Origin: Actinoplanes sp. N902-109
GTDB lineage: Bacteria > Actinomycetota > Actinomycetes > Mycobacteriales > Micromonosporaceae
Direction of reading: 5' to 3'
DNA length: 64,000 nucleotides
Assembly: GCF_000389965.1 (NCBI RefSeq)
Contig: NC_021191.1
Coordinates: forward strand, 4,155,501 to 4,219,500
Positions 33,201 through 41,747 of this stretch are shown one piece after another. A model generated the notes under the pieces. It saw only the letters and a list, made by a program, of their open reading frames with translations. It was not told the origin of the DNA and did not search any database. A program made the position numbers and the translations under genes. Each line of letters opens with the position of its first letter. Positions within the stretch are counted from its first letter, which is position 1.

Positions 33201-34356
33201 GCGAGGCGCCCACCACGGCCACCGACAGCGGGCGGATGGCCTCGGGCAGCTTGGCCCGCACCTCCTTGAGTGCCCGCTCGGTCTGCGCGGTCACCAGCAC
33301 CCGCTTGCCCTGTGCGAGCAGGTGGCTCAGCAGAGCCGCGGCGGTGTGCGTCTTGCCCGTCCCGGGCGGGCCCTGCACCAGCGTCTGGGCGTGCCGGTCG
33401 ACCTGGCGCAGGATCTCGAGTTGCTGCTCGTTGACCGGCAGCGGCAGGAACACCTCGTCGTCGACCGTGACCATCGCCCCCGGCGTGGGGTCGGCGCGCA
33501 CCCGCGGCCGATGATCCGGGTCCACCAGCGGCAGCAGCCCCGGCGGCACGCTCTGGGCGGCGAGCAGCTGGGTCCGGATGGTGTCGAGCAGCTCGACGAC
33601 GCCCTGCCGGTCGCGGCGGCGCAGCACGATCGCGGGCGCCAGGCTCACCTCGGCGGTGCCGGTCGCGGTGCGCCCGGGCGGCTCGGACTCGGTGTACTGC
33701 GCGTCCGGGTCGAGGCTGTTGGCGATGCGGTGCAACACCTCGCCGATGGCCTTGCGGTGCAACGGATGGTCGGTGTAGCCGCGGGCCGCCTCGCGCGCCT
33801 CGGCCAGATGCCGCGACCCGGTCAGCTCCGGGTCGAGCATGTCCAGCTCGACCCGCAGCGCCCCGGCCGTCTCCACCGCGTGGATGCGCAGTGTGCCACT
33901 GACCGGCTCCAGGTCGACGGTGACCGGCGTGGTGACCAGGTGCCGGCGCACCGCGGGGTGGCCCTCGGGCTGCCACACCAGGCAACCCACGGCCAGCACC
34001 AACTCCTGCTCCTCGGGGTTGGCCGCAGCCTCGGCCTGCATGGCGAACAGCGTCGCGTAGGCGTCGCGTACCGGCTGATCGTCGTCACCGCTGGCCGCAA
34101 CCCGGTCGAGGTGCCCGATCTCCTCGCCCGGTCCCGGCGCGTCGCTCCAGTGCGCGAACTGCACGGCGGGATGCCGTGGGAGCTCATCGGCCCACGCCAC
34201 CCGGCACCCGTCATACGTACGCGCGGGAGTCAGGGTGGCCTGCTGCGCCCGCGCAAGGAACTCGAAGAGCCGCACCGCACGGTCCAGGTGCGTGGCCTGG
34301 TTCGTCTGCTGCGTCAGCGTCTGCACCCTTTTTACCATAACGGGCAGGATGTCCAT
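30241..34356 (-). CDS. SF1 (Upf1-like) helicase with C-terminal Vsr/DUF559-like nuclease domain, about 1371 aa
   Basis: Motif I (TLVQGPPGTGKTHTAAALLS) lies near residue 330, motif II (FDVVIVDEASQAGLSATF) near 980 and GDDRQVSPSAVG after it. A long inserted helical region fills about 430-930. Motifs EGSERDVMFLSMV-like (QGSERDVMFLSMVTAVVPGQ) and RYNVAASRARDQMWV mark RecA domain 2. The last about 110 residues (PFERDVHDRLTGRGFSVVRH ... CDGDTWSG ... RQRELGRCGWEFFRI) fit a Vsr/DUF559 nuclease fold. This layout (COG1112 helicase plus Vsr-like nuclease) is seen in defence-associated proteins such as the Hhe type. ATG 34356 is used; ATG 34338 is possible. It has no evident partner genes. Confidence 0.8.
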   Translation of the reverse strand: MDILPVMVKRVQTLTQQTNQATHLDRAVRLFEFLARAQQATLTPARTYDGCRVAWADELPRHPAVQFAHWSDAPGPGEEIGHLDRVAASGDDDQPVRDAYATLFAMQAEAAANPEEQELVLAVGCLVWQPEGHPAVRRHLVTTPVTVDLEPVSGTLRIHAVETAGALRVELDMLDPELTGSRHLAEAREAARGYTDHPLHRKAIGEVLHRIANSLDPDAQYTESEPPGRTATGTAEVSLAPAIVLRRRDRQGVVELLDTIRTQLLAAQSVPPGLLPLVDPDHRPRVRADPTPGAMVTVDDEVFLPLPVNEQQLEILRQVDRHAQTLVQGPPGTGKTHTAAALLSHLLAQGKRVLVTAQTERALKEVRAKLPEAIRPLSVAVVGASREDLTDLKVAVETISQRAVDYDEQRYSRTIEHHLMAVDKLRRHLAGVKRRMADVRCAEITRHERGPYRGTLAAIAAAHRVDEPRYGWIRAWTPSTLDDEPPLSAVKMTEWLRLLRDGTLSADGSSAYDTLPDPGTLVSPAAFAAAVQAESEAWQGFQMFQEHTRLSSYAKVRSLPGLERQQVQRLAAVAAELARDCPGWMSKALLDARTWRDKATQVRHLIDQAELPATLLGSTAIDAPAGELPALVAQAQQLRDHLSAGGRVKTGLLAAKPVKAAKDLLASVRVDQRPPESAEAVEVFLAWAKLQPLLKNLNHAWPGSTPRRLDEHKATLEQLDRVLALGAALDRLGLPAAHLDEINVYAVMVDAATAADRLDAARLAVEAAATPIAALLHEPQPSPVLPEALAAVQARDALAYSAATHRLVRLIEIRALVTHRDNLAALLARQAPALRDAIAATPADPAWDERLAGWEAAWAWLTTGAWLNRQRPADLNRLQREATETETAIRGHVEELAAARAWRHAAAPDRITGSARANLQQYGQLVRRLGKGTAKYAPQRRAEIRQAMDRCRPSVPVWIMPIYRVAEQLRVQPDMFDVVIVDEASQAGLSATFLQYIAPTIVVIGDDRQVSPSAVGVDQQDLRNLAAQYLHDDPYRASWQDPQRSLFDEAKMRFSGQIPLVEHRRCVPEIIEFSNRIAYEPERIRLVPVRQYGVDRLDPVRAVFVNDGFVRGTTDKTNPPEAEAIVEQICACVADPRYAGRTFGVISLRGPHQAKLIENLLLQRLDPAEWARRDLRCGDSADFQGSERDVMFLSMVTAVVPGQRLSSATTETYLQRYNVAASRARDQMWVFHSVRAADIDDPEDLRHQLLDYCAEVAAGAVTGPVATVEPFRSPFERDVHDRLTGRGFSVVRHYEHLVVVGADGRLAVVCDGDTWSGPDRYEADMARQRELGRCGWEFFRIAQSAWVLDEAAVLRDLSAALDRRGIRPAGG

Positions 34357-34455
34357 GCTCACCGGGATCCGGAAACATCGAGCGATTGTCGTACGGCGCT
34401 GGCTGATCTCCGACACAGCGGACCGGCCGCCCGGGGGTGCGGCTGGACAGAGGGC

Positions 34456-34941
34456 ATGACGACAGCTGCGGAGTATCTGGCGTCGTTCGTGGCCGTCGCG
34501 CCGCAGACGCCCCCGAGCATCACCATCTCGACCATCCAGCGCAACAACGCCCCGGCGGGAACGAACAACTGGAAGCCCGGCATCGCCTGCTACGGCTGGG
34601 GTCTGAACGGCCGGGTCGTCGACGGCGCCGGCCTGCGCTTCGAGGTGATGGCCTGGTTCAGCGACCGGCTGGCCGACCGCTCGGCGACGCCGCCCGCCTG
34701 GCAGCAGTTCGCCGCCAAGGCCCGGGACGACCAGCTGATCACGCTGACGCCCAACGGGCCGGACGTCACCGCCACCATCGTGTTGATCACGTGGGGCCGA
34801 TCGACATTGACGGCAGACAGCTTCATGTTCGAGGAGGGCGGTCAACAGTTGCTGTTCGTGGCGCCGGGCGCGGGCCCGGGCGCACCACGGGCAGTCCTGG
34901 CCATCTCGCTGCATCCCACCGGCCAGCTCGGCTTCCTCTAG
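34456..34941 (+). CDS. Protein of unknown function, 161 aa
   Basis: A soluble protein with no cysteine cluster, signal or membrane segment that I recognise. It contains TISTIQRNNAPAGTNNWKPG, FEVMAWFSDRLADRS and TLTADSFMFEEGGQQLLFVA, suggesting a small beta-rich domain. It is divergent from the helicase gene with 99 bp between starts, and overlaps the end of the convergent membrane protein gene by 4 bp. The start ATG follows GAGGG. A defence-related role by proximity is only a possibility. Confidence 0.6.
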   Translation: MTTAAEYLASFVAVAPQTPPSITISTIQRNNAPAGTNNWKPGIACYGWGLNGRVVDGAGLRFEVMAWFSDRLADRSATPPAWQQFAAKARDDQLITLTPNGPDVTATIVLITWGRSTLTADSFMFEEGGQQLLFVAPGAGPGAPRAVLAISLHPTGQLGFL

Positions 34942-36011
34942 GAGCCGGCCCCGCCCGGCTTCGAGTGTCCGACCGTGATGGTGATGCGGTGCAGGACGGC
35001 GACACTCAATTCGCCCGGTGCCGTCATGGTGTCCTCCCGGCAGGTGTACGGCCCCGGTAGCGCGGAGTCGCCGGCGTCCAGCGGGCGGCTGGTGCCGTCG
35101 GCGGCGACCAGCGCGGCTGTGCCGGTGGGAGCGGTGAGGGTCAGCTGGCCCGGTGTCGTGTCGACTGTCCAGTGGATCGCGCCGGTGCCTTCGTACACTG
35201 TCGAATCAATGGTCGATCGGCCGGGATGCACCGTGGCCGTGCCGTCCGGGGAGAAGGACCAGATGGCGCCGCGACGCTCGACGCGGGCCACGACGGAGCC
35301 GGGCAGCAGCATCGGCTGGACGCTCGGTGCCTCGACCCAGAAGCCGACCAGGCACCGGTCGACAGCTGATGGCCGGTGTGCCGGACCGGCCGCCGTGCTC
35401 GCCGTTGCCGCCACCGCCATCACGACCGCCCCCGCGCCCATGCCGATCAACGCTTTCGAGTGGCGCGGCCGGACGAGTTCCCGGCTGACCGCCGACCGGA
35501 ACCGAACCCGATCGGCGCGGAACAGGATCGCCAGCCCGACGTCGATCCGCATGCAGCGCCGCCACGGCAGACCGAACATCCGGCCGGTCTCCGTGTACGC
35601 ATAGGGCGCGAGCAGCCACACCGGCTGCCGCCCGCCCCCGGCAAGCCCGGCCAGCTCCGCCCGCAGTTCCGCGTCGCCGTCCAGGGGCATCATGGCGTGC
35701 CGCCGACGAACCCACCACGGATGTAGTGCCAGCAACACGGCGGCCGATACGACCGCGCCGATCAACCCACGGCTCAGCCACCCGATCACCGTGGACAACG
35801 CGGGCTCCATGCACGCGGCGTACTCAGCGCGGGGGAGCGGTGAGCACCGGGCGTGCACCGGACCGAGCAAGACGGCCCCGCCGGCGACGACCGTAGCCAC
35901 GACCGCGACCGCAAGGACCAGCCGAAGCCGCCCGCGCCCGTCAGCGCGTCTCGCCTTCGTTGGGTGTCTCGCTCCCTCGGAGTGCCTCCCCTCAGGCCGC
36001 CGTGATCGCAT
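34938..36011 (-). CDS. Membrane protein of unknown function, 357 aa
   Basis: The protein has three likely membrane helices: LRLVLAVAVVATVVAGGAVL (about residues 29-48), GLIGAVVSAAVLLALHPWWV (about 81-100) and ALIGMGAGAVVMAVAATAST (about 186-205). A soluble cytoplasmic loop lies between the second and third, and an extracytoplasmic C-terminal domain of about 150 residues carries two cysteines. No HExxH is present although the layout recalls membrane peptidase-like proteins. The first about 28 residues are very basic and the true start may be internal. It overlaps the end of the upstream gene by 20 bp, suggesting an operon. Confidence 0.55.
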   Translation of the reverse strand: MRSRRPEGRHSEGARHPTKARRADGRGRLRLVLAVAVVATVVAGGAVLLGPVHARCSPLPRAEYAACMEPALSTVIGWLSRGLIGAVVSAAVLLALHPWWVRRRHAMMPLDGDAELRAELAGLAGGGRQPVWLLAPYAYTETGRMFGLPWRRCMRIDVGLAILFRADRVRFRSAVSRELVRPRHSKALIGMGAGAVVMAVAATASTAAGPAHRPSAVDRCLVGFWVEAPSVQPMLLPGSVVARVERRGAIWSFSPDGTATVHPGRSTIDSTVYEGTGAIHWTVDTTPGQLTLTAPTGTAALVAADGTSRPLDAGDSALPGPYTCREDTMTAPGELSVAVLHRITITVGHSKPGGAGS

Positions 36012-36369
36012 CCACCACCCGATCGGTCCGCTCGCCCGGCAGATGCCCGCTCAGCACATCGGCCAGCACTGTCCGCACCCCGGCGTCGTAGCGCAGCCGC
36101 GACGAAGCGCTCCGCGGGACCGGCCCGCCGTGCCGGATCGCATCCGCCACCAGGTGGTCCCAGATCGCGCGGGACGCCTCCAGCAACAGCGTTGTCAGTG
36201 GCGGTGCCGCGCCGGCAAGTGCACGCGACCGGTCCCGGAAGTAGGCCTCCGCGAGCGGCTCGAACAGCTCCCGCTCAGCGCGGACTGCGGGCTCCCCGGT
36301 TGCCGCGCGGTCGATCAGTTCCGATGCCAGGACGCAGATTGCCGCTGGGGTCACCACCTGATCAATCAT
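35992..36369 (-). CDS. Small helical protein of unknown function, 125 aa
   Basis: Predominantly helical, soluble and Ala/Arg-rich, with ERELFEPLAEAYFRDRSRAL and LLLEASRAIWDHLVADAIRH as its clearest segments. There is no DNA-binding HTH that I can identify. It precedes the membrane protein gene on the same strand and overlaps it by 20 bp, so the two are probably translated together. Function is unknown. Confidence 0.5.
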   Translation of the reverse strand: MIDQVVTPAAICVLASELIDRAATGEPAVRAERELFEPLAEAYFRDRSRALAGAAPPLTTLLLEASRAIWDHLVADAIRHGGPVPRSASSRLRYDAGVRTVLADVLSGHLPGERTDRVVDAITAA

Positions 36370-36617
36370 CGGTCAATTCGAACACATGTACGATCGGCTC
36401 TCAACCCCGGCGTCATGCCGGCCTCCTCGACGGCGGCAGTCGCTTACCCGGTCCGAGCCGTCCAGGCGTCGCTGCCGCCCGGCATGGGGGCACGGCCTGA
36501 GCAGGCAGCCCCATCGGGCCGAAGAACGGGCACACGTCCGGGGCAAGGCGACAGGCGCTGCGGAGGGCCGGGGAAGCGCTCAAGCATCAGGCGTGCCAGG
36601 TGGGGTATAGGGCCGTC

Positions 36618-36800
36618 ATGAGCGATGTCAATCCTGAGCAGTACTCCGAATACACCACCTCCGACGGCCCGGGCTCGGCCGACGCGGACCCGCAGAGCGC
36701 CTACCCGGAGCCGGAGGACCGCGCCCGCGACTACACGGACCCCCAGACCGGCGACGAATACCACCCCGAGCCCGACCGCGCCCAAGGAGCCCGCGGCTGA
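36618..36800 (+). CDS. Small acidic protein, 60 aa
   Basis: A short, strongly acidic and proline-rich product (MSDVNPEQYSEYTTSDGPGS ... DEYHPEPDRAQGARG) with almost no hydrophobic residues, likely disordered. Coding potential is supported by third-position G+C and a strong downstream hairpin; there is no good ribosome site. It could be a real small protein of unknown role or a chance frame. Confidence 0.4.
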   Translation: MSDVNPEQYSEYTTSDGPGSADADPQSAYPEPEDRARDYTDPQTGDEYHPEPDRAQGARG

Positions 36801-36833
36801 CCGCCCCGGCGGTGCGGTGGGCGCGACACGTGA

Positions 36834-36873
36834 AGCGCCCGGGGCCGGATCGACATCCGAGGCCCCGGGCGCT
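36834..36873. terminator. Strong bidirectional hairpin terminator
   Basis: AGCGCCCGGGGCC and its exact complement GGCCCCGGGCGCT form a 13-bp stem with a 14-nt loop, between the convergent 60-aa gene and the GH54 gene. There is no T tract, as is common in actinomycetes. Confidence 0.75.
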
Positions 36874-36887
36874 GCCGAACGTGTTGA

Positions 36888-38717
36888 CTAGCTCAAAGTG
36901 AACTTCTGTGCCGTACTGCCGTTGCAGTCGAAGATTTGCAGCCGGGAGCCGTTGGTCGTGGCGCCGTTCGGGGAGTCGAGGCAGCGACCGGACTGCGGGT
37001 TGCGCAGTGAGCCGTCGGCCTGCTGCTGCCAGACCTGACCGCCCACGCCGTTGCAGTCGTACAGCTCGACGAGGGTGTTGTTGGCCGTGCCGTTGCCGGC
37101 GATGTCGAGGCAGCGGCCCAGCGTACGGAGCGAGCCGTTGCTGTTGTGGAACCAGTGCTGGTCGATCGCGAAGCTCTGACAGTCCCACAGCTGCACCGCT
37201 GCCAGGTTGCCGCCGGCGTCATCGGCCGCGACGTCGACGCACTTGCCGCCCGGGGCCGTCGTGATGCCACCGCCGTTGACGGCGAACTTCTGTGCCGCGC
37301 TGCCGTTGCAGTCGTAGATCTGCAGCCGGGTGCCGTTGGCCGTGGCGCCGCTGGGGGAGTCGAGGCAGCGACCGGACTGCGGGTTGCGCAGCGAGCCGTC
37401 GGCCTGTTGCACCCACTTCTGACCGCCGGCGCCGTTGCAGTCGTACAGCTCGACCTGGGTCGAGTTGGCGGTGCCGTTGCCGTTGATGTCGAGACAGCGG
37501 CCCAGGGTGCGCACCGTGTTGTCCGGGAAGTGCGTCCAGTGTTGATCCAGTGCATACGACTGGCAGTCCCACAGTTGGACGGCCGCCAGGTTGACGGCGG
37601 TGTCGTCGGCCGCGACGTCGACACATTTGCCGCCGGGGCCGGTGATCGTGTCCTGCGGGGCGGTCGGGGTGAGGGTCTGACCCGAGTAGCCCGCGGCGAC
37701 GATGTTGGCCTGAACCGCGTTGTCAGCCGCGTCGGTCGGGTAGCCGGAGGTCATCACACCCTCGAAGAACGTGCCCCGGTTGCGGTTGCTGTTGTCGCCA
37801 CCGGTGCCCAGGATGATCGAGCCCTCCTGCTGCATCGGCAGGTACCCGCCGCGGTTGGGCAGCGCCCCGTTCCACCACGTCGTGAGGCCACCGGTCTGCG
37901 AGTTGCCGCCCTTCAACGCGTACGTCGTCTGGCCGTTGTTCTTCAGCAGCGCCGTCACGAAGGTGCTGTTGTTGCCGAGGTTGGCGGTGTTCGAGCCGTT
38001 GGCACCCTGGAACATGCCGTTCTCGAGGTCGGCCTCGACCCACGGGCCCGAACCGGTGCACGGCGCGAAGTAGCAGGTCGTCGCGATGGATACGGCGTCC
38101 ATGTGGCCGTTGCCGGTGTCCGCGACCTGAATTTCGGCATTGCCGTAGTCGAAGCAGCAGTCCGAGCCGACATGCGTGCCGCTGGCCACCATGTACATGC
38201 CCTCGGGCTTGCCCGCGGTCGCAACGCCGGACCCGGCGGTGCGCCGGTAGCCGTGCTGCGGCGAGATCCAGATGCCGTACGCCTTGTGCCCGCCCACGGT
38301 GACCGCGGCGACGCCGGCATCGGCGGGGTAGTCGGCCGCGCCCGCGGTGCCGGCCGGCGAGACAGTCAAGTCGTTGTGCCGGGACGTCTGGTCGTAAATC
38401 TTGGTGGTGGTGCACGTCGTGAGGTTGCAGAACGCGTCGTGGTCGGCGGCGTTGGCGTAGCCGCCGGCCGCCAGCAGGCCGACGTCGTGGGTCGCCCGGT
38501 CGGAGGCGCGGGTCAGTTGATAGAGCGGCCCGTTGTACGCGCCGAACAGCGCGCGGGTCGTGCTGTGTGCGGCGACGCACGGCGTGCCGGCCGAGCCGTA
38601 GATGTCGCAGGGCCCGGTGCCGGCGGCGTTCGCGGCGCCCGGCAAACCGATGAGCATGCCCGTGATCAGCGCGAACGCTGCGGTCACGGCGGACAGGACA
38701 GATCGTTTTCTACGCAT
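36888..38717 (-). CDS. Secreted GH54 alpha-L-arabinofuranosidase with two CBM13 lectin domains, 609 aa
   Basis: A signal peptide ends near residue 31 (LPGAANA-AG). Residues about 32-345 are an ArfB-type GH54 catalytic domain (GPCDIYGSAGTPCVAAHSTT, GPLYQLTRASDRATHDV, GSDCCFDYGNAEI, MFQGANGSNTANLGNN). GH54 enzymes remove arabinose side chains from arabinan and arabinoxylan. Two ricin-B type CBM13 domains follow (about 360-480 and 488-609), each with QxW repeats. They are roughly 80-85% identical, so one is a recent duplicate. Fungal GH54 proteins carry CBM42 instead. The GAGGAG site lies about 11 nt before the ATG. Confidence 0.88.
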   Translation of the reverse strand: MRRKRSVLSAVTAAFALITGMLIGLPGAANAAGTGPCDIYGSAGTPCVAAHSTTRALFGAYNGPLYQLTRASDRATHDVGLLAAGGYANAADHDAFCNLTTCTTTKIYDQTSRHNDLTVSPAGTAGAADYPADAGVAAVTVGGHKAYGIWISPQHGYRRTAGSGVATAGKPEGMYMVASGTHVGSDCCFDYGNAEIQVADTGNGHMDAVSIATTCYFAPCTGSGPWVEADLENGMFQGANGSNTANLGNNSTFVTALLKNNGQTTYALKGGNSQTGGLTTWWNGALPNRGGYLPMQQEGSIILGTGGDNSNRNRGTFFEGVMTSGYPTDAADNAVQANIVAAGYSGQTLTPTAPQDTITGPGGKCVDVAADDTAVNLAAVQLWDCQSYALDQHWTHFPDNTVRTLGRCLDINGNGTANSTQVELYDCNGAGGQKWVQQADGSLRNPQSGRCLDSPSGATANGTRLQIYDCNGSAAQKFAVNGGGITTAPGGKCVDVAADDAGGNLAAVQLWDCQSFAIDQHWFHNSNGSLRTLGRCLDIAGNGTANNTLVELYDCNGVGGQVWQQQADGSLRNPQSGRCLDSPNGATTNGSRLQIFDCNGSTAQKFTLS

Positions 38718-38833
38718 GGGGATATGGCTCCTCAGCAGGGGGAGGGGAGCTGATGCGAGTCGACTCGGTAAACAGGAAATTACGCTTACTGATCGATGTC
38801 GTCAATGATTGTTCGACTATGTTCGATCTCGCG

Positions 38834-38858
38834 TTGACCGTCCATCGTTGACTAGCAT
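38834..38858 (+). promoter_or_regulatory. Possible leaderless promoter of the M36-like gene
   Basis: TAGCAT at 38853-38858 is followed after 6 nt by ATG 38865, the spacing of a leaderless actinobacterial transcript, and no Shine-Dalgarno sequence precedes the ATG. TTGACC at 38834-38839 is upstream but the 13-bp spacer is short. The surrounding 38760-38860 is unusually A+T-rich. Confidence 0.35.
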
Positions 38859-38864
38859 CAGTCA

Positions 38865-40259
38865 ATGTTGAAGAGAACGTCGATCATCCTGGCGTCCATG
38901 CTGGCCGCCGGTGTGTCCACGGTGGCGGCGCATCCGGCGCTCGGTGCGCCCGCGGCCTTGCCCGGCGACCTGGTGAAGCTCCAGACCCGGCAGTCCCTGC
39001 TCGGTACGCACACGTGGTACCAGCAGACCTACAAGGGCATCCCCGTGTTCGGCGGCTACTACGCCACCCACAAGGCCTCCGACGGTACGGTGACCGTCGA
39101 CGACGGCCGCAAGAAAGTGGCCGGCCTCGCCGACGCATCCGCTGCCGTGCCGGAGCAACGGGCCCGCACCGCGGTCGCCGGGCGGCTCCGCGCCCAACCC
39201 GATCAGGCAAAGCTCGTCATCGTGCCGGGGCAGACCGCCCGGCTGGCCTGGCAGACGCTCACCAGCACGCCGAAGGGCACCATCCGTTCACTGCTCGACG
39301 CGGACAGCGGCGCCGTGCTGCGCGAGGAGAACACGGTGCGCCAGGCCGACGGCATCGGCCAGGTCTTCGACCCCAACCCGGTGGTACGGCTGCAGAACGA
39401 GTCGCTCACCGACCAGGACGACGCCGACTATCCCGCGCTCGACAAGGCCTACCGCAAGGTCGTCCTGCGCCACCTCAACGGCGGCAGCACACTGCAGGGC
39501 TCGTACGCGAACAACCTCAGCGAGCCCGCGGTCACCTCGTCCAGCCGGCGGTTCGTCTACCAGCGCTCGAACGACGGCTTCGAACAGGTGATGGCGTACT
39601 ACAGCATCACCTCGACCGAGGAGTACATCCACCGGCTCGGGTTCGCCGACGTCAACAACGAGCCGCAGGACTACTACACGACGGGATTCGAGGACGACAA
39701 CTCGTACTACGACCCCTCGGTCGATGCGATCACGTTCGGCACCGGCGGCGTCGACGACGCCGAGGACAACGAGGTCATCTGGCACGAGTACGGCCACGCG
39801 ATCCAGGACGACCAGGTGCCCGGCTTCGGCGAGACCGAGGAGGCCGGCGCGATCGGCGAGGGCTTCGGCGACTACTGGGCGGTCACGATGTCCCAGGCGA
39901 CCAGCCCCGACACCACGGTCACGCCGTGGGCCTGCGTGATGGACTGGGACTCCACCTCGTACACCGACACCGAACCGCACTGCCTGCGCCGCACCGACAC
40001 CGCGAAGGTGTACCCGGACGACCTGGTCGGTGAGGTGCACGACGACGGTGAGATCTGGTCGCACGCCCTGTGGGACGTCAACCGGGCGCTGGGCCGCACC
40101 ACGGCCAACCGCATCATCCTCGAGGCCCAGTTCCGTTTCACCCCGGACACCACCATGCCCGCGGCGGCGCAGGCCACGGTCAACACCGCCCGATTCCTGT
40201 ACGGGTCACGCGCGGCCGCCAAGACGGCAAAGTCCTTCCAGGACCGCGGCATCCTCTGA
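38865..40259 (+). CDS. Secreted M36-like (fungalysin) metalloprotease with FTP propeptide, 464 aa
   Basis: A signal peptide (residues about 1-27, to ALG-APAALP) precedes an FTP propeptide (HTWYQQTYKGIPVFGGYYAT) and a PepSY-like segment. The catalytic domain has the zinc motif HEYGH at about residues 306-310 (VIWHEYGHAIQDDQVPGFGE) and the third ligand in GAIGEGFGDYWAVTMS. GEVHDDGEIWSHALWDVNRAL is the typical M36 C-terminal block. The enzyme should be secreted as a zymogen and degrade proteins outside the cell. It is a smaller version of the fungal proteins. Confidence 0.88.
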   Translation: MLKRTSIILASMLAAGVSTVAAHPALGAPAALPGDLVKLQTRQSLLGTHTWYQQTYKGIPVFGGYYATHKASDGTVTVDDGRKKVAGLADASAAVPEQRARTAVAGRLRAQPDQAKLVIVPGQTARLAWQTLTSTPKGTIRSLLDADSGAVLREENTVRQADGIGQVFDPNPVVRLQNESLTDQDDADYPALDKAYRKVVLRHLNGGSTLQGSYANNLSEPAVTSSSRRFVYQRSNDGFEQVMAYYSITSTEEYIHRLGFADVNNEPQDYYTTGFEDDNSYYDPSVDAITFGTGGVDDAEDNEVIWHEYGHAIQDDQVPGFGETEEAGAIGEGFGDYWAVTMSQATSPDTTVTPWACVMDWDSTSYTDTEPHCLRRTDTAKVYPDDLVGEVHDDGEIWSHALWDVNRALGRTTANRIILEAQFRFTPDTTMPAAAQATVNTARFLYGSRAAAKTAKSFQDRGIL

Positions 40260-40282
40260 ACCCCGCTGCCGTCCCGGCACAG

Positions 40283-40314
40283 GCGCGGCCACGCCGATCC
40301 AGGCGTGGCCGCGC
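40283..40314. terminator. Hairpin terminator between convergent genes
   Basis: GCGCGGCCACGCC, a 6-nt loop GATCCA, then GGCGTGGCCGCGC give a perfect 13-bp stem between the M36-like protease and ferredoxin reductase genes. Confidence 0.8.
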
Positions 40315-40338
40315 ACCCCTCGGGCAACTTCCTGGCGG

Positions 40339-41697
40339 TCAGGCCCCCGGCGTGACCGCGTTGCTGATCCGGATCAGATCCTCGCGGGGGACCACCTTGA
40401 TCCGCCTGCGGCCGTGCGGCTCGCCCAGCGCGATCTCGTGCAGGTCGAGCTGCTGCCAGCCCGCCCACGTGGTGAAGTCGACACCCCGCTGGCGCAGGTA
40501 CGAGACAACGTCCGCGGGGTCGGTCTGCACCGCGGGCTCCAGCCCCTCGGCGTCGGCCAGCAGGCTGGTGACCGTCTCGCCGGCGTCGCCCTTGGTGTGG
40601 CCGATCAACCCGACCGGTCCGCGCTTGATCCAGCCGGTCACGTACATGCCGGGAATCGGGTCGCCGTCCATGTCGAGGATCCGGCCCGCGGCGTGCGGGA
40701 TGGTGCCGGACGTGATGTCGAACGGCACGTCGGGCAGGGCCTGGCTGAGGTAGCCGATGGCCCGGTAGACCGCCTGCACGGGCCACTCGGTGAACTCGCC
40801 GGTGCCGCGCACCGAGCCGTCGCCGGTCAGCTCCTGGGTCTCGGTGCGCAGCGCCTCGACCTTGCCGTCGCCGAGGATCGCCACCGGGGCCTGCAGGAAG
40901 TGCAGGTGCAGCCGGCGCGGCCGGTCGCGGGGGTCGCGTACGGTCCAGTTCTGCAGGATGTCGACGCACATCTTGACGTGCCGGGTCTGGCGCATCATCT
41001 CGAGGCTGCCCTCGTCGAACTCGATGCCCTCGGGGTGCACGATCACCTCGACGTTGGGCGAGTGGTCCAGCTCGCGCAGCTCCTGCGGGGTGAACTTGAC
41101 CTGGGCCGGTCCACGCCGCGAGAACACGTGCACGTCGGTGACCGGGCTGTTCTTGAGATGCTGGTAGACGTTCTCCGGGATCTCGGTCTCGAGCAGCTCG
41201 TCGGCGGTCTTGGCCAGGATCCGGGCGACGTCCACGGCCACGTTGCCGGCACCGAGCACGGCCACCGTGGTGGCGGTCAGCGGCCAGTCGCGCGACACGT
41301 CGGGGTGGCCGTTGTACCAGGAGGCGAAGTCCGCGGCGCCGAAGCTGCCGGGCAGGTCGACGCCGGGGATGTCCAGCTCGCGGTCCTTGTCGGCGCCGGT
41401 GGCGATGATTGTCGCGTCGTAGAACCGGCGTAGTTCCTCGGGCTTGACGTCGATGCCGTACGAGACGTTGCCGATGAACCGGATCCGCGGGTGGTCCAGC
41501 ACCCGGTGCAGCGCGGTGATGATCTCCTTGATCCTGGGGTGGTCGGGCGCCACGCCGTACCGGATCAGACCGTACGGGGTGGGCAGCCGGTCGAAGACGT
41601 CCACGGTGACCGTCTCGTCGGCCTTGACCAGGTGATCGGCGGCGTAGATGCCGGCCGGACCGGATCCGATGACGGCAACCCGCAGGGGGCGGTCCAT
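40339..41697 (-). CDS. fprA: Ferredoxin/adrenodoxin-type NADP+ reductase (FprA-like), 452 aa
   Basis: A two-dinucleotide-fold flavoprotein. The FAD motif VAVIGSGPAGIYAADHL (residues about 7-23) is followed by RLPTPYGLIRYGVAPDHPRI, characteristic of the FprA/adrenodoxin reductase group. The NADP-binding VAVLGAGNVAVDVARILAKT and GWIKRGPVGLIGHTKGDAGE complete the family signature. It transfers electrons between NADPH and ferredoxins, serving cytochromes P450 and iron metabolism. GAGGG lies about 9 nt before the ATG. Its promoter region holds a dyad inside a 17-bp -35/-10 spacer, suggesting MerR-class control. Confidence 0.92.
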   Translation of the reverse strand: MDRPLRVAVIGSGPAGIYAADHLVKADETVTVDVFDRLPTPYGLIRYGVAPDHPRIKEIITALHRVLDHPRIRFIGNVSYGIDVKPEELRRFYDATIIATGADKDRELDIPGVDLPGSFGAADFASWYNGHPDVSRDWPLTATTVAVLGAGNVAVDVARILAKTADELLETEIPENVYQHLKNSPVTDVHVFSRRGPAQVKFTPQELRELDHSPNVEVIVHPEGIEFDEGSLEMMRQTRHVKMCVDILQNWTVRDPRDRPRRLHLHFLQAPVAILGDGKVEALRTETQELTGDGSVRGTGEFTEWPVQAVYRAIGYLSQALPDVPFDITSGTIPHAAGRILDMDGDPIPGMYVTGWIKRGPVGLIGHTKGDAGETVTSLLADAEGLEPAVQTDPADVVSYLRQRGVDFTTWAGWQQLDLHEIALGEPHGRRRIKVVPREDLIRISNAVTPGA

Positions 41698-41747
41698 ATG
41701 TCTTGTTTCCCTCGATCTCGTGGTCCTGGGTCAAGCCAAGATCACAC

